From: JAVBRU01 sp031547595
GTDB lineage: Bacteria > Bacillota > Clostridia > Christensenellales > Aristaeellaceae
DNA length: 64,000 bases
Assembly (NCBI GenBank): GCA_031547595.1
Contig: JAVBRU010000023.1
Span: 21,470-85,469, forward strand
Direction: 5' to 3'
Part shown: in pieces, positions 48,971 through 58,011 of the stretch
Layout of the letters: every line of letters starts with the position of its first letter
How positions within the stretch are numbered: the first letter of the stretch is position 1
Translations under genes and position numbers: made by a program
The notes under the pieces: generated by a model
What the model was told of the DNA's origin: nothing
The model's database searches: none
Seen by the model: only the letters and a program-made list of their open reading frames with translations

Positions 48971-49908
48971 GCCAGCATCGCCCCTTTCAGCAAAAGATCG
49001 ATCGCGATCTGCAACAGCGCGATCGGCGTAAGAACCTTCCAACAGAAGGAAATCATCTGATCCATGCGAAACCTCGCCAAAGAGGCGCGCATCAGCGCCA
49101 GCAGGAACACGACGATAAACACCTGCACGAGGAAAGAAATAAAGCTGATCACAACGCTGCCCGTGAAATACAGGGGCAGGAAAACGGCCGATATCATCGC
49201 CGCGACCACCACCAGCTCCGCGTTCAGGGTCATCTTGAACATCGCCAGCAGCCGCCCGGAATACTCGGTAAACGTGCCGCCCACGATTTCGGTTTCGGCA
49301 TCGGGCAGGTCAAAGGGCACGCGCTCCAGCTTGCCCTGGGCGGCGAATATGGATACGAAGAAGCCGGGGAGGTTGGCCAACAGGAGCAGGGGATGGGCAT
49401 GATAGAAGGCGGAAATGCCGCTTAACGACCAGGTGCCGGCTAGCACCGCCGGGCCCAGCAGCGCCATATAGAAGGGTACTTCATAGGCGAAGAGCTGCGT
49501 CATGGCGCGGATGGCGCCAATCTGCGCAAAAAGCGAAGACGAAAACCACCCGGCCAGGAAGAAGGTGAGCGTGGGGATGGTCAAGAAATACATCACCACA
49601 ATGATGTCCCCTTCAAAACTGTACAGGGCTTTGCCGCTCCAGATGGGGATGTACAAAAACGCGGCGCAGGTTGCGGCAAAAGCAAAGGCCGGGATGGTGC
49701 CAAAAAGCCGCATATCCGCTTCCCTGGGTATCACCGTTTCTTTGGAAAGCAGCTTGATCATATCCGCCAAGGGCTGGTACCACTTGGGGCCGATACGGTT
49801 TTGCATCCTGGCGTACAGCTTTCTGTCTATATATTCGAACATGAAGGAAAGTACCGTCAGGAACAGCAATCCGGGGAATATCAACAGGTGAAACAGATCG
49901 AGCCACAC
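48967..49908 (-). CDS. Membrane subunit of hydrogenase (NuoH/HycD homologue)
   Basis: GTG at 49908 is the start. About eight membrane helices are present. The loops typical of the quinone/ion module are conserved: MFEYIDRKLYARMQNRIGPKWYQPLADMIKLLSKE (near residues 23-57), and PFDLPDAETEIVGGTFTEYSGRLLAMF. It anchors the B and D subunits and links redox to ion transport. It lies 3 bases after the large-subunit stop. Confidence 0.95.
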   Translation of the reverse strand: MWLDLFHLLIFPGLLFLTVLSFMFEYIDRKLYARMQNRIGPKWYQPLADMIKLLSKETVIPREADMRLFGTIPAFAFAATCAAFLYIPIWSGKALYSFEGDIIVVMYFLTIPTLTFFLAGWFSSSLFAQIGAIRAMTQLFAYEVPFYMALLGPAVLAGTWSLSGISAFYHAHPLLLLANLPGFFVSIFAAQGKLERVPFDLPDAETEIVGGTFTEYSGRLLAMFKMTLNAELVVVAAMISAVFLPLYFTGSVVISFISFLVQVFIVVFLLALMRASLARFRMDQMISFCWKVLTPIALLQIAIDLLLKGAMLA

Positions 49909-49911
49909 GGT

Positions 49912-51126
49912 CTACAGATCCCCCTTCATTTTGAGCTTGCCAAGATCCAGCCCCTGCTTGGCATACCAATCGATGGAATAATGGCGAAGGCCCTCCCAGC
50001 TGAACCGCTGATCCGTGCCAAGGCGGGTATCCTGCACCCGGATCATCCGGTCGGTGCAAGAAAAACAGGGGTCGATCGCGGCAATGATAATGGGCATATC
50101 GGCCAGATAGCCACCCTCCATCATGTTGGTGATGGCGGCCAGGTTGGCCAGCGTGGGGGCGCGCACCTTCACCCGCTCCGGCTTATCGGTGCCGTTGGAG
50201 CGGGTGTAGTGGATATCTTCCCCACGCGGGGCTTCATAGCGGCTGATGGCTTCCCCGGCGGGAATACGAAGCGGCACCCGCACCGTCAATGGCCCGTCCG
50301 GGATTTGCTTTACGATCTGGCGGATCATTTTATAGCTTTCCATCAGCTCCATTACGCGCACGACCGTGCGGCCATACACATCGGCATGCTCGTCGGTGAT
50401 CACGTTAAAATCAAGCTCGCTGTAGATGCCCACAGGGTCGTCTTTGCGCACATCCCTCTTGACGCCGGAGGCGCGCAGCACGGGGCCCACAGCGCCAAGG
50501 CGCAGGCCGTCTTCCTTGGATAAAGGCCCCACGCCGGAAAGGCGCAGCACCACGGTTTGCTCTTGCAAAACGGTATCGGCATAGTATTTGGTGCGTTCCT
50601 CCAGCAGTTCGATTGCTTTGAGGATCTGCTCAATATGCCCCTGATCGATATCCTGGCGAACGCCGCCGATGGTGTTCATGCCATAGTTGATGCGGTTGCC
50701 GGTCAGCATTTCCAGGATATCCATGATAATCTCGCGGTCTTTCCACACAGCCATAAACAGCGTCATAAAGCCGATTTCATGGCCTGCGATGCCCAGCCAC
50801 AGAAGGTGGCTGTGGATGCGCTCCAGCTCGCCAATCAGGGCGCGCAAATACTGGGCGCGTTTGGGGATTTGAGCCCCGGCCAGCGCCTCCACCGTTTGCA
50901 CATAGCAGGTGGAATGGCTGTGTGAGCAGATGCCGCAAATACGCTCCAGCAGGTAGATATTCTGTGTATAGGTGCGGGCCTCGGCGGCCTTTTCCATACC
51001 CCGGTGGTTATAGCCAAGGGCCACGGCGGCGGCGGCCACGCGCTCTCCCTCCAGCAGGAGGTTAAAGCTCTCCGGCTCCTCCAAAGCAGGGTGCTGAGGC
51101 CCCAAGGGAACCATCATCTTTGCCAT
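49912..51126 (-). CDS. [NiFe] hydrogenase large subunit, group 4 (NuoD homologue)
   Basis: The 404-residue protein aligns with NuoD/HycE but retains both nickel-ligand pairs: RICGIC (Cys64 and Cys67) and DPCFSC (Cys354 and Cys357). True complex I NuoD lacks these, so this is a hydrogenase. The segment CTDRM after the last Cys matches the HycE cleavage site (after Arg360 here). It fits the encoded protease and predicts loss of a 44-residue tail. The NuoC part is a separate gene 13 bases upstream. Confidence 0.95.
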   Translation of the reverse strand: MAKMMVPLGPQHPALEEPESFNLLLEGERVAAAAVALGYNHRGMEKAAEARTYTQNIYLLERICGICSHSHSTCYVQTVEALAGAQIPKRAQYLRALIGELERIHSHLLWLGIAGHEIGFMTLFMAVWKDREIIMDILEMLTGNRINYGMNTIGGVRQDIDQGHIEQILKAIELLEERTKYYADTVLQEQTVVLRLSGVGPLSKEDGLRLGAVGPVLRASGVKRDVRKDDPVGIYSELDFNVITDEHADVYGRTVVRVMELMESYKMIRQIVKQIPDGPLTVRVPLRIPAGEAISRYEAPRGEDIHYTRSNGTDKPERVKVRAPTLANLAAITNMMEGGYLADMPIIIAAIDPCFSCTDRMIRVQDTRLGTDQRFSWEGLRHYSIDWYAKQGLDLGKLKMKGDL

Positions 51127-51139
51127 GTAAAGAAGCCTC

Positions 51140-51604
51140 CTATTCTTTGCGGGTGTCGGGAACCCAGGTTTTGCGCAGGGGGTATTGCCCCTGCGGCCAG
51201 TTGTCCGGCAGGGGATACTGGCGGCCTTCCGGCAAGCCGTCCACCGTAACGCCCAATAGCCCCTCCAGTTCCCGCTCGTAGAAGGTGGCGCCTTCGTAGA
51301 TGGGCAGCACAGAGGGGATCACAATGCCATCGCCGCCCGCGGTGCGGTATTTGAGGTTCAAAACAATGCCATCGTCATTGGACAGATGATACACAAACTC
51401 GTACCCATCGCCTGTATCCATACCGGTGATGGTGCACAGGTGGGTAAAGTGAAGGGCGTGCTTGGCGTAGGAAAGGGCGTCTAAAATATCGTCCGCGCCA
51501 AGGCTTAGATAAACGCGGTGATGATGGAGCATGGCCTTATCTGCTTGGGCGCTTTGGAAGCGCCGCACAAGGCTGCTTAATACGGTGTTTTCTTGTTCCA
51601 GCAT
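51140..51604 (-). CDS. Hydrogenase subunit homologous to NuoC
   Basis: The 154-residue protein contains the 30-kDa subunit fold: FTHLCTITGMDTGDGYEFVYHLS and then PSVLPIYEGATFYERELEGLLGVTVDGLPE, which matches the NuoC/HycE N-terminal signature ERExxDxxGI. It has no metal ligands and supports the large subunit. GAGAGG precedes the start. Located between the small- and large-subunit genes. Confidence 0.93.
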   Translation of the reverse strand: MLEQENTVLSSLVRRFQSAQADKAMLHHHRVYLSLGADDILDALSYAKHALHFTHLCTITGMDTGDGYEFVYHLSNDDGIVLNLKYRTAGGDGIVIPSVLPIYEGATFYERELEGLLGVTVDGLPEGRQYPLPDNWPQGQYPLRKTWVPDTRKE

Positions 51605-51616
51605 GATAAACCTCTC

Positions 51617-52045
51617 CTATTTCAGCTTTTCCAGCAGCTTGACCACCCCGTCAATGATGGCCTCAGGCCGTGCCGGACAGCCCGGCACATACATATCCAC
51701 CGGGATTGCCATATCCACGCCGCCCTCCACGCAATAGCACCCTTCAAAAACCCCAGCCGAACAGGCGCAGGTGCCTACCGCCACCACGAACTTGGGCGCT
51801 GGCATCTGCTCGTAAATAGTGATCAGCCGCTCCCGCTGCTGCAGGGTTACAGGCCCGGAGCAAATCAGCACATCCGCGTGGCGGGGGGAACCCTTCAGCT
51901 GGATGCCAAAGCGCTCCACATCATAGCGGGGGGTCAGCGAAGCCAACACCTCGATATCGCAGGCGTTGCACGCGCCCGAGTTGAAATGGATGATCCAGGG
52001 GGATTTACAACGGGCCCAGTTGATGAGCCGATCTACGGTTTGCAT
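51617..52045 (-). CDS. [NiFe] hydrogenase small subunit (NuoB homologue)
   Basis: The 142-residue protein has the proximal 4Fe-4S ligands in NSGACNACDIEVLASL, CACSAGVF and VPGCPARPEAIIDG. It is short, as in all group 4 enzymes, and has no Tat signal, so it faces the cytosol. It passes electrons from the ferredoxin-like subunit to the NiFe site. Confidence 0.95.
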   Translation of the reverse strand: MQTVDRLINWARCKSPWIIHFNSGACNACDIEVLASLTPRYDVERFGIQLKGSPRHADVLICSGPVTLQQRERLITIYEQMPAPKFVVAVGTCACSAGVFEGCYCVEGGVDMAIPVDMYVPGCPARPEAIIDGVVKLLEKLK

Positions 52046-52059
52046 AATGCCCCTCCTGT

Positions 52060-52380
52060 TTATTTACGCAACAGCATGAACAGCGAAAGCACCGTTACCC
52101 CCAGATACACCCCGGAGGTGATGGAAAGCCCGCCCGGATCGGTGGCCACCACCAGCACGATCACGTGCATAATGGTAAAGAAAAACGCGAACTTGAAAAA
52201 CTCGCTATAATCGGGCTGAGCCTGGTTATGCTCCATGTCCTCGCCGCAGGCATAGGCGTTTTCTTTGTTGCCCACATTCTTGCTGTGCGCGGCCAACCGC
52301 TTGGAAAGCGCCGATATCCCAAAGGAAATAGCAAGGTAAATGATAAATGCCATCGGCGGTGCCAATAAAAAGTGTTCCAT
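52060..52380 (-). CDS. Small membrane subunit resembling NuoA
   Basis: The 106-residue protein has three membrane helices (AFIIYLAISFGISALSKRL, FFKFAFFFTIMHVIVLVVATD, GVYLGVTVLSLFMLL). The loop ENAYACGEDMEHNQAQPDYSEFFKFAFFFTIMHV resembles the conserved NuoA loop, with its Cys and acidic residues. Most group 4 hydrogenases studied in bacteria lack a NuoA. The position right before the small subunit, as in nuo operons, supports the call. Confidence 0.7.
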   Translation of the reverse strand: MEHFLLAPPMAFIIYLAISFGISALSKRLAAHSKNVGNKENAYACGEDMEHNQAQPDYSEFFKFAFFFTIMHVIVLVVATDPGGLSITSGVYLGVTVLSLFMLLRK

Positions 52381-52387
52381 ATATCAG

Positions 52388-52696
52388 TTAGCCTTTCAGA
52401 TTGTTGATGTCCTTGGTGTTGAGTGCGCCTGTTTTGTTGTACACGCCAAACACCAGCCCGGTCGCCACCACCAGGATCATCACTTCCACGATGATGATGG
52501 TGATCACATAGGACTGTGCCTGGCCCATGTTGCCCGTCATATATCCCGCGCCAATCATCAGCAGCGTGACGGATTTGGTGAGGATTTCTACAGACAGCAG
52601 TATCCGCATGAGGTTGCGGGTGACGACGATGGAATAGAAGCCAACCGCCAGCATCAACAAGGCCGCGATAATAAACAAAATGGAAAGCAGTGTCAT
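52388..52696 (-). CDS. NuoK/MrpC-like membrane subunit
   Basis: A 102-residue protein with three helices (LSILFIIAALLMLAVGFYSIVV, NLMRILLSVEILTKSVTLLMIGAGY, SYVITIIIVEVMILVVATGLVFGVY). The buried glutamates in SVEIL and VEVMI are the NuoK ion-channel residues. It overlaps the NuoJ-like gene by 4 bases. Part of the ion-translocating arm. Confidence 0.9.
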   Translation of the reverse strand: MTLLSILFIIAALLMLAVGFYSIVVTRNLMRILLSVEILTKSVTLLMIGAGYMTGNMGQAQSYVITIIIVEVMILVVATGLVFGVYNKTGALNTKDINNLKG

Positions 52697-53199
52697 TTTT
52701 CCTCACGCTCCTTAAAGAATATCAGCACCCCGAAAACACCTGTCAGCACAATAATAATCTGCCCCAACATATCCTGCTGGCGCTGGTTCCAGAAAATCTC
52801 TTGCGATGTCACTTCGCTTTCCACTCCGGCCTTGTAGGGCACCATCGTTTGAAGATGCGGCCACAAGAGGATGAGCGCCACTGTCAGCAGCACAAGCAGC
52901 AGCACCGGCAGCCAGACGAAGCGCTTGCGGCGGCTTTTTTCGACCTCGGCCTGCTCCTCTTTGGTGCGAAGCCGGGTCATGCTGATGGTGGAGATAAATA
53001 CCACTGTGATCAGCCCTGCGCACACGGAAAGCTCAAACACGGCGGCGAGGTTCGCCCCCAGCAAAAACATGATGGTGGACAAAATGGCGCTCACAACCGC
53101 CAATGCAATAGACGCTTTTAAGATATTCTGAAGGAATACACATACTATGGAGGAGACCACCAGCCCCATAAGCAGCAGGATCATGATTGTAATGTCCAT
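52693..53199 (-). CDS. NuoJ-like membrane subunit
   Basis: The 168-residue protein has three N-terminal helices (MILLLMGLVVSSIVCVFLQNILKASIALAVVSAILSTIMFLLG, then AAVFELSVCAGLITVVFISTISM) that match NuoJ/MrpB-type subunits. A cytosolic stretch and two more helices near the C-terminus follow (WLPVLLLVLLTVALILLW, QIIIVLTGVFGVLIFF). It has no redox motifs. Confidence 0.8.
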   Translation of the reverse strand: MDITIMILLLMGLVVSSIVCVFLQNILKASIALAVVSAILSTIMFLLGANLAAVFELSVCAGLITVVFISTISMTRLRTKEEQAEVEKSRRKRFVWLPVLLLVLLTVALILLWPHLQTMVPYKAGVESEVTSQEIFWNQRQQDMLGQIIIVLTGVFGVLIFFKEREEK

Positions 53200-53212
53200 G
53201 TCATACCCCCTC

Positions 53213-54625
53213 TCAAATCATTCCACGGGCTTTTAAGAAGCTTAAAAGCAGGGGGAAGAGTATGCCCGCCAGCACGTTCACGCCGCTTAGGAACACTTGA
53301 ATCACCCGCAGGCTGCGCGGGCATTCGGTGATGTTTTCAAGCCGCTCAGGCAATTCGCCAAAGAAAACCTTCTTCTGCAGGATCAGGAAATACGTCAACG
53401 TCAAAGCGCTGGTCAGCAGTGTGGCAATGGCCATGGGCGCTGATACTTGCCACAGCGCGATCACAATCAGCAGCTTGGACCAGAAGCCGGACAGCGGCGG
53501 GATGCCCGCCATAGACAATAGCCCGATCACGCTGGAAACGCCTGTGTAGGGCATCTTCTTTGCCAGGCCGCCCATCTCGTCCATGTTGCGGGTGCCGGTT
53601 TGCTTGAGCACGGCGGCCGCATCCACAAACAACAAAGATTTGAATGTGGCGTGGTTGAAATAATGCATCACCGCGCCCGCATAGCCCAGCATGGAGCCAG
53701 TGGCCACGCCCAGCACAATATAGCCAATCTGGCTGACGCTGGAAAACGCCAGCATGCGCTTGATGTCCTTTTGCCCGATCGCGCCCAGCGCACCCACCAC
53801 GATGGAGACCAGCGCAAATATCGACAGCACTTTGCCAAGCTGCGGGTTGCAAAGGAACACATCCCTGAAAACGCGGATCAGTGCGTACACGCCGGAAATC
53901 TTGATAACGATGCCCGCCATGATCACCGAAACGGGGGAGGGCGCGCTGGAGTGGGCATCCGGCACCCAGGTATGAAAGGGCACAACGCCCGATTTGATGC
54001 ACAGTGCCACCGTCATAAGGATGAACGCCGCCGTCAGGGGCAGGGAGTGATCGCTGTTCAGGCCCTTGATATAGGCGCTGATTACGTCAAAGGATGTATC
54101 GCCGGTCAATGCAAAGAGCATGGCAATGGCGATCAGCATCATGATGGTGGCCAGGGCGGACATCAGGTAATACTTGAACGCGCCCTCCAGCTCATCCTTC
54201 TTCTTGTTGATGGCGATCAGCAAAAAAGCGCTGGTGGAGGTGACCTCGATAAACACATACAGGCTGAATACGTCCCGCACCATGACCACGCCATTCATGC
54301 CCATCATGAGCAGCAGCAGCGCATTGCCAAAGCTGAAGCGGCTGGAGTGCACCGTGGAGCGCGCCACGATATCGGTGATCACGGTGATCATGCCGATGAT
54401 CAAAAGCACCACAGAAGAAAATAAATCCACGGAAAAATGACCAAAGAAATCGGACGTGATGGGGCTTGGGTCGTTTAACAGACGGATGAGGTCGATACCG
54501 GCCAGCACAAACTGAAAAACGGCGGCCGCCACAACGGCGTAGAACGCAGAGCGCTTGTTCGACCAGGATTGGATGTTCAGAATAACCACCGCCAAAAGCG
54601 GGATGCCGATAAATAAGATGGGCAC
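53213..54625 (-). CDS. Antiporter-like subunit 1 (NuoN/NuoM/MrpD family)
   Basis: The 470-residue polytopic protein belongs to the proton-conducting Proton_antipo_M family. KSGVVPFHTWVPDAHSSAPSPVSVIMAGIVIKISGVYALIR is diagnostic, with the key Lys and His residues; GQKDIKRMLAFSSVSQIGYIVLG follows. About 14 helices are expected. It pumps H+ or Na+ as driven by hydrogen evolution. Confidence 0.94.
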   Translation of the reverse strand: MPILFIGIPLLAVVILNIQSWSNKRSAFYAVVAAAVFQFVLAGIDLIRLLNDPSPITSDFFGHFSVDLFSSVVLLIIGMITVITDIVARSTVHSSRFSFGNALLLLMMGMNGVVMVRDVFSLYVFIEVTSTSAFLLIAINKKKDELEGAFKYYLMSALATIMMLIAIAMLFALTGDTSFDVISAYIKGLNSDHSLPLTAAFILMTVALCIKSGVVPFHTWVPDAHSSAPSPVSVIMAGIVIKISGVYALIRVFRDVFLCNPQLGKVLSIFALVSIVVGALGAIGQKDIKRMLAFSSVSQIGYIVLGVATGSMLGYAGAVMHYFNHATFKSLLFVDAAAVLKQTGTRNMDEMGGLAKKMPYTGVSSVIGLLSMAGIPPLSGFWSKLLIVIALWQVSAPMAIATLLTSALTLTYFLILQKKVFFGELPERLENITECPRSLRVIQVFLSGVNVLAGILFPLLLSFLKARGMI

Positions 54626-54638
54626 TGTTCATCCCTCC

Positions 54639-56456
54639 TCAGCCAAACAAGTACACTGCGACAGTGAGTATCAGCCCGGCCAGCACCCACCACACATAGC
54701 GCGAGACGCTGCCGTTGTGGGCCTTTTTGATAAGGCCGGTCAGGAAACCGACAGCGCGCGGGATCAGCTCGTCATAGAAATACGAAATACCGTTGTTGAT
54801 TTTGAGGCAGATCGTGCCGTAGGCGTTCATCCAGCCTCGGGACATTTCGTAAGGGTCGAATTTTTTTGCTTCCGCCAGGTCGTACAAGCGGTGGAGCACG
54901 GGCGCGTGGTGAAAATGATCGGCCGATTCGATGCCCCGGCCTGTTTTTTTGAAGCCGCGCAGATGGTCGAACACCGCCAGCAGCAGAAGCCCCGCAGAAA
55001 TCCCCACCAGCAGCCAGTTGGTATGGCCACCCACAGCCTCCACGCCGGGGCCAAGGAGGGGCGATAGCACATGGTTGATCAGCGGCGTTGCGAAGAAGCC
55101 AAGGCCCAGGCAAGCCGCTGCCAGGAGAACCATGGGGATCAGCATGGGCAGGGGCGCTTCTTTGGTTTTTTCGTATTCCTTGGGGGTTTTGCCAAAGAAG
55201 GCGGCATGGCCTAGCTTGAGGAAGGAAACGGGCGTAAAAAACGCGCCGATAGCAGCCAGGATAAAGAAGAACAGGCCGCTCTCCAGCGCGCCGTCCAGTA
55301 TCAGTTCCTTGGAGAAGAAGCCGTTGGTCAGGGGGAACCCGGCGATGGAAAGCCCGGCAACGATGAAGCACAGCATGGTGACGGGCATCTTCTTTTTGAG
55401 GCCGCCAAGGACGTTGAGGTTGGTGGTGCCGGTCTGTTTTTCCACAGCGCCCGCCACCAGGAACAGCCCGCATTTGTACACCGCGTTGTTCAGCATATGG
55501 AACAGCCCGCCGATGATGCCAACAGGCAGCGCGGTGCCAATGCCCAGAATCATATAGCCTACCTGACTGACCGCGTGGTAAGACAGCAAACGCTTAAAAT
55601 CCCGCTGAATCAGCGCCATCATCACAGCCAGAAGGATGGTCACAGCGCCCAGCGTCATCAGCACATAGCTCATGGCGGAGCCATGCTGAAAGTCGAATAA
55701 ATCCAGCGTGATGCGGGAGAGGAGGTACATCCCCAGCAGCTTTTCCAGAGCGCCCGGCAGGAAGGCCATAAAGGGCAGGGGCGCGTTGTCTGCTGCGTCC
55801 GGGATCCAGGTGTGGAAGGGCATGGAGCCCGCCTTAGATACAGCGCCCACCACCAGACAAATAAAGGCCACCAGGCCCCAGCCTTCTACCGGCAAACGGA
55901 TTTGATCCATATGGAGGGTGCCGGCGGTGAAGCCCGCAAGCGCGATGCCCAGCATCATGACAAGATCGGTTACGCCTGCAATGAGGATGGCTTTTAACGC
56001 TGTCTTGGAGGAGCCTTCCTTGCCGCCTACCAGAATCATGATATACATGGTGCCAAGGATGCCTTCTAAGAAGAACAGCAGCAGCACCAGATTATTAGCA
56101 AGCACGGCGCCGTTGGCCAGGGCCAGCGTGAACAGCATGCAGGCATATAAAAGCCGGGTATAGGCCTTGCCCTTGGCGAAGCAGGCGGTATAAACGGATA
56201 CCAGCAGCGAGAGGATGGCGGCGCACAAAAGGATAAAGCCGCTGAAAGGATACATTTTGAGGGAGAAATCGATCCCAAACCCCGCAAAGCCGCACAGGAA
56301 AACAGATTCTTGCAAGAAGCTGAGGGCGACAAGCAAAAGGTTCGCCGCGCAGCCGAGGATCAGCGCCATGCCGTGAAACTTTTTGGGCAGCATCAGGGTA
56401 ACAAGCCCTGCGATAAAGGGGGCGAGGATGATAAAAAGCAGCATTATGTTATTCAC
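54639..56456 (-). CDS. Antiporter-like subunit 2 (NuoL/HyfB family, 605 aa)
   Basis: This is the longest of the three antiporter-type subunits. The core has VGAVSKAGSMPFHTWIPDAADNAPLPFMAFLPGALEKLLGMYLL and IQRDFKRLLSYHAVSQVGYMILG. About 100 extra residues at the C-terminus (RGFKKTGRGIESADHFHHAPVLHRLYDLAEAKKFDPYEMSRGWM... then VWWVLAGLILTVAVYLF) suggest the lateral helix plus a final span of NuoL-type proteins. It overlaps the downstream end of the next antiporter gene by 4 bases. Confidence 0.93.
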   Translation of the reverse strand: MNNIMLLFIILAPFIAGLVTLMLPKKFHGMALILGCAANLLLVALSFLQESVFLCGFAGFGIDFSLKMYPFSGFILLCAAILSLLVSVYTACFAKGKAYTRLLYACMLFTLALANGAVLANNLVLLLFFLEGILGTMYIMILVGGKEGSSKTALKAILIAGVTDLVMMLGIALAGFTAGTLHMDQIRLPVEGWGLVAFICLVVGAVSKAGSMPFHTWIPDAADNAPLPFMAFLPGALEKLLGMYLLSRITLDLFDFQHGSAMSYVLMTLGAVTILLAVMMALIQRDFKRLLSYHAVSQVGYMILGIGTALPVGIIGGLFHMLNNAVYKCGLFLVAGAVEKQTGTTNLNVLGGLKKKMPVTMLCFIVAGLSIAGFPLTNGFFSKELILDGALESGLFFFILAAIGAFFTPVSFLKLGHAAFFGKTPKEYEKTKEAPLPMLIPMVLLAAACLGLGFFATPLINHVLSPLLGPGVEAVGGHTNWLLVGISAGLLLLAVFDHLRGFKKTGRGIESADHFHHAPVLHRLYDLAEAKKFDPYEMSRGWMNAYGTICLKINNGISYFYDELIPRAVGFLTGLIKKAHNGSVSRYVWWVLAGLILTVAVYLFG

Positions 56457-57892
56457 TTTGCCAGCCCTCCTATTTGCGACACAATGGAAGTGACCCAGCT
56501 GGCCGCAGGATGGACGAAGATACCGCTGGCGACGGACAAAAAGGCCAGAAACGCCACGGTATATACCATCGATTTTGTGCCTTCCGGGTGGGGCGCGCCC
56601 TCGCCCCTGTAATCGCCCAGGAACACGCGGATGAATGCGCGAAGCAGATAAATCAACGTCATCACTGCGCCAATCAGGAACACGATGGCAAGCCAGCTCT
56701 GCCCTGCGGCCACGGTGCCGGAGATGACAAGATATTTGCTAAAGAAGCCGCCAAAAGGGGGGATACCCATCACGGACAGGGCGCAAAGCAGGAAGGCCGC
56801 CGCTGTCCAGGGCATGGCCTTGTACAGGCCGCCGAGCTTACGGATATCCTTGGTATGGCAGCCATGCTCCACAATGCCCGCGCAAAGGAACAGCCCGGCC
56901 TTGGAGATGGCGTGCATCATGATGTACAAAATGCCTCCGCCAAGCGCCATTTCCCCGCCCACAGACAGGCCGAGGAATATAAAGCCCAGCTGGCTGACGG
57001 TGGAATACGCGATGATCCGCTTGATGTCGGTTTCCTTGATGGCCGCCCCGGCGGAGAGTATGGCGCTGATAGCGGCAATCACCGGCATGGCGGTATGCCA
57101 GACTTCGGGCAGCTGGAAGTTGACCACAAACAGGCGGGCGTAGGCATATATGCCGATTTTGACCAGCACCGCGGCATGCAACAGCGAGGTGGCGGGGGTG
57201 GGGGCCACGCCCGCGTCCGCAATCCAGGAGTGAAGCGGCAGCGTGGCAGATTTGGAAAGAATGCCAAACAGAATCAGAAGGACGGCGATATTGGAAATGG
57301 GGTTGCCCCTCAGCACCGTCAAATCCGTGGTGCCATATTGCATGTATACCATCATAAAGCCGCACAGCATGATCAGCGCGCCAATGCCGGTGATCAAAAA
57401 AGCCTTGTTGGCGCGGCGGGTGTTATCATCCTTGCGGAAAAAGCCAATAAGCCGCCAGCAGCACACGGCAGAAATCTCCCAGAAAACGTACAGGAAAACA
57501 AGATCGGTGGTGAGGGTGATGCCCATCATGGCACCGATAAAGAGCACCACCATAAAGTAATATTCATTCTGGTTTTCCGGGTGTGCGATGTAGCCAAAGG
57601 AATACACCACAATGCATAGCCCCAGGAAGGACGAAACAATGGCCATGAACACAGCCAGCCCATCGGCCAGGAAACCAAAGCTGAGCCCCAGCGGCAGGGC
57701 CACGTGCAGGCTGGGCGGTGTGTCGCTTAAGGATGCGGGAATGAGCGCGAAGAGCAATCCCAGCGGGATCAGCACACAAAGAAAGGCCAACGCATTGCGA
57801 AGCCTTGTGTTTGCACGGCCTATGAGGGGCAGAAGCACGGAGCCGATCAACGGAATAAAAACGACACCCAGCAACATGGCACAGTTCACCAC
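56453..57892 (-). CDS. Antiporter-like subunit 3 (NuoM/MrpD family)
   Basis: The GTG at 57892 is chosen because GGAGGG lies 9 bases upstream, giving MVNCAMLLGVVFIPLIG and 479 residues. ILSKSATLPLHSWIADAGVAPTPATSLLHAAVLVKIGIYAYAR and IKETDIKRIIAYSTVSQLGFIFLGLSVGG identify the family. First gene of the 12-gene hydrogenase operon; its promoter is at 57941-57969. Confidence 0.94.
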   Translation of the reverse strand: MVNCAMLLGVVFIPLIGSVLLPLIGRANTRLRNALAFLCVLIPLGLLFALIPASLSDTPPSLHVALPLGLSFGFLADGLAVFMAIVSSFLGLCIVVYSFGYIAHPENQNEYYFMVVLFIGAMMGITLTTDLVFLYVFWEISAVCCWRLIGFFRKDDNTRRANKAFLITGIGALIMLCGFMMVYMQYGTTDLTVLRGNPISNIAVLLILFGILSKSATLPLHSWIADAGVAPTPATSLLHAAVLVKIGIYAYARLFVVNFQLPEVWHTAMPVIAAISAILSAGAAIKETDIKRIIAYSTVSQLGFIFLGLSVGGEMALGGGILYIMMHAISKAGLFLCAGIVEHGCHTKDIRKLGGLYKAMPWTAAAFLLCALSVMGIPPFGGFFSKYLVISGTVAAGQSWLAIVFLIGAVMTLIYLLRAFIRVFLGDYRGEGAPHPEGTKSMVYTVAFLAFLSVASGIFVHPAASWVTSIVSQIGGLAK

Positions 57893-57940
57893 GATCTTAC
57901 ACCCTCCGCTTGCATACGATAACAACCGAAACGTGCCCCC

Positions 57941-57969
57941 ATTATAGGTCTGAAACCCGGCAATGTCAA
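57941..57969 (-). promoter_or_regulatory. Promoter of the hydrogenase structural operon
   Basis: Minus-strand TTGACA (57964-57969) and TATAAT (57941-57946), both perfect, 17 bp apart. Confidence 0.85.
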
Positions 57970-57982
57970 TGGCAAACAGCCC

Positions 57983-58011
57983 TTGAAAAGAAAAGCGTTA
58001 CAGCATATAAT
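57983..58011 (+). promoter_or_regulatory. Promoter of the hyp operon
   Basis: TTGAAA (57983-57988) and TATAAT (58006-58011) are 17 bp apart. The -35 boxes of the divergent promoters are only 13 bp apart, so one regulator could act on both. Confidence 0.8.

Noticed and set aside
49912..57892. Interpretation as respiratory NADH dehydrogenase (nuo operon)
   Set aside because: The D subunit keeps all four nickel-ligand cysteines, NuoEFG are absent, and hyp genes and a HycI-like protease are adjacent.
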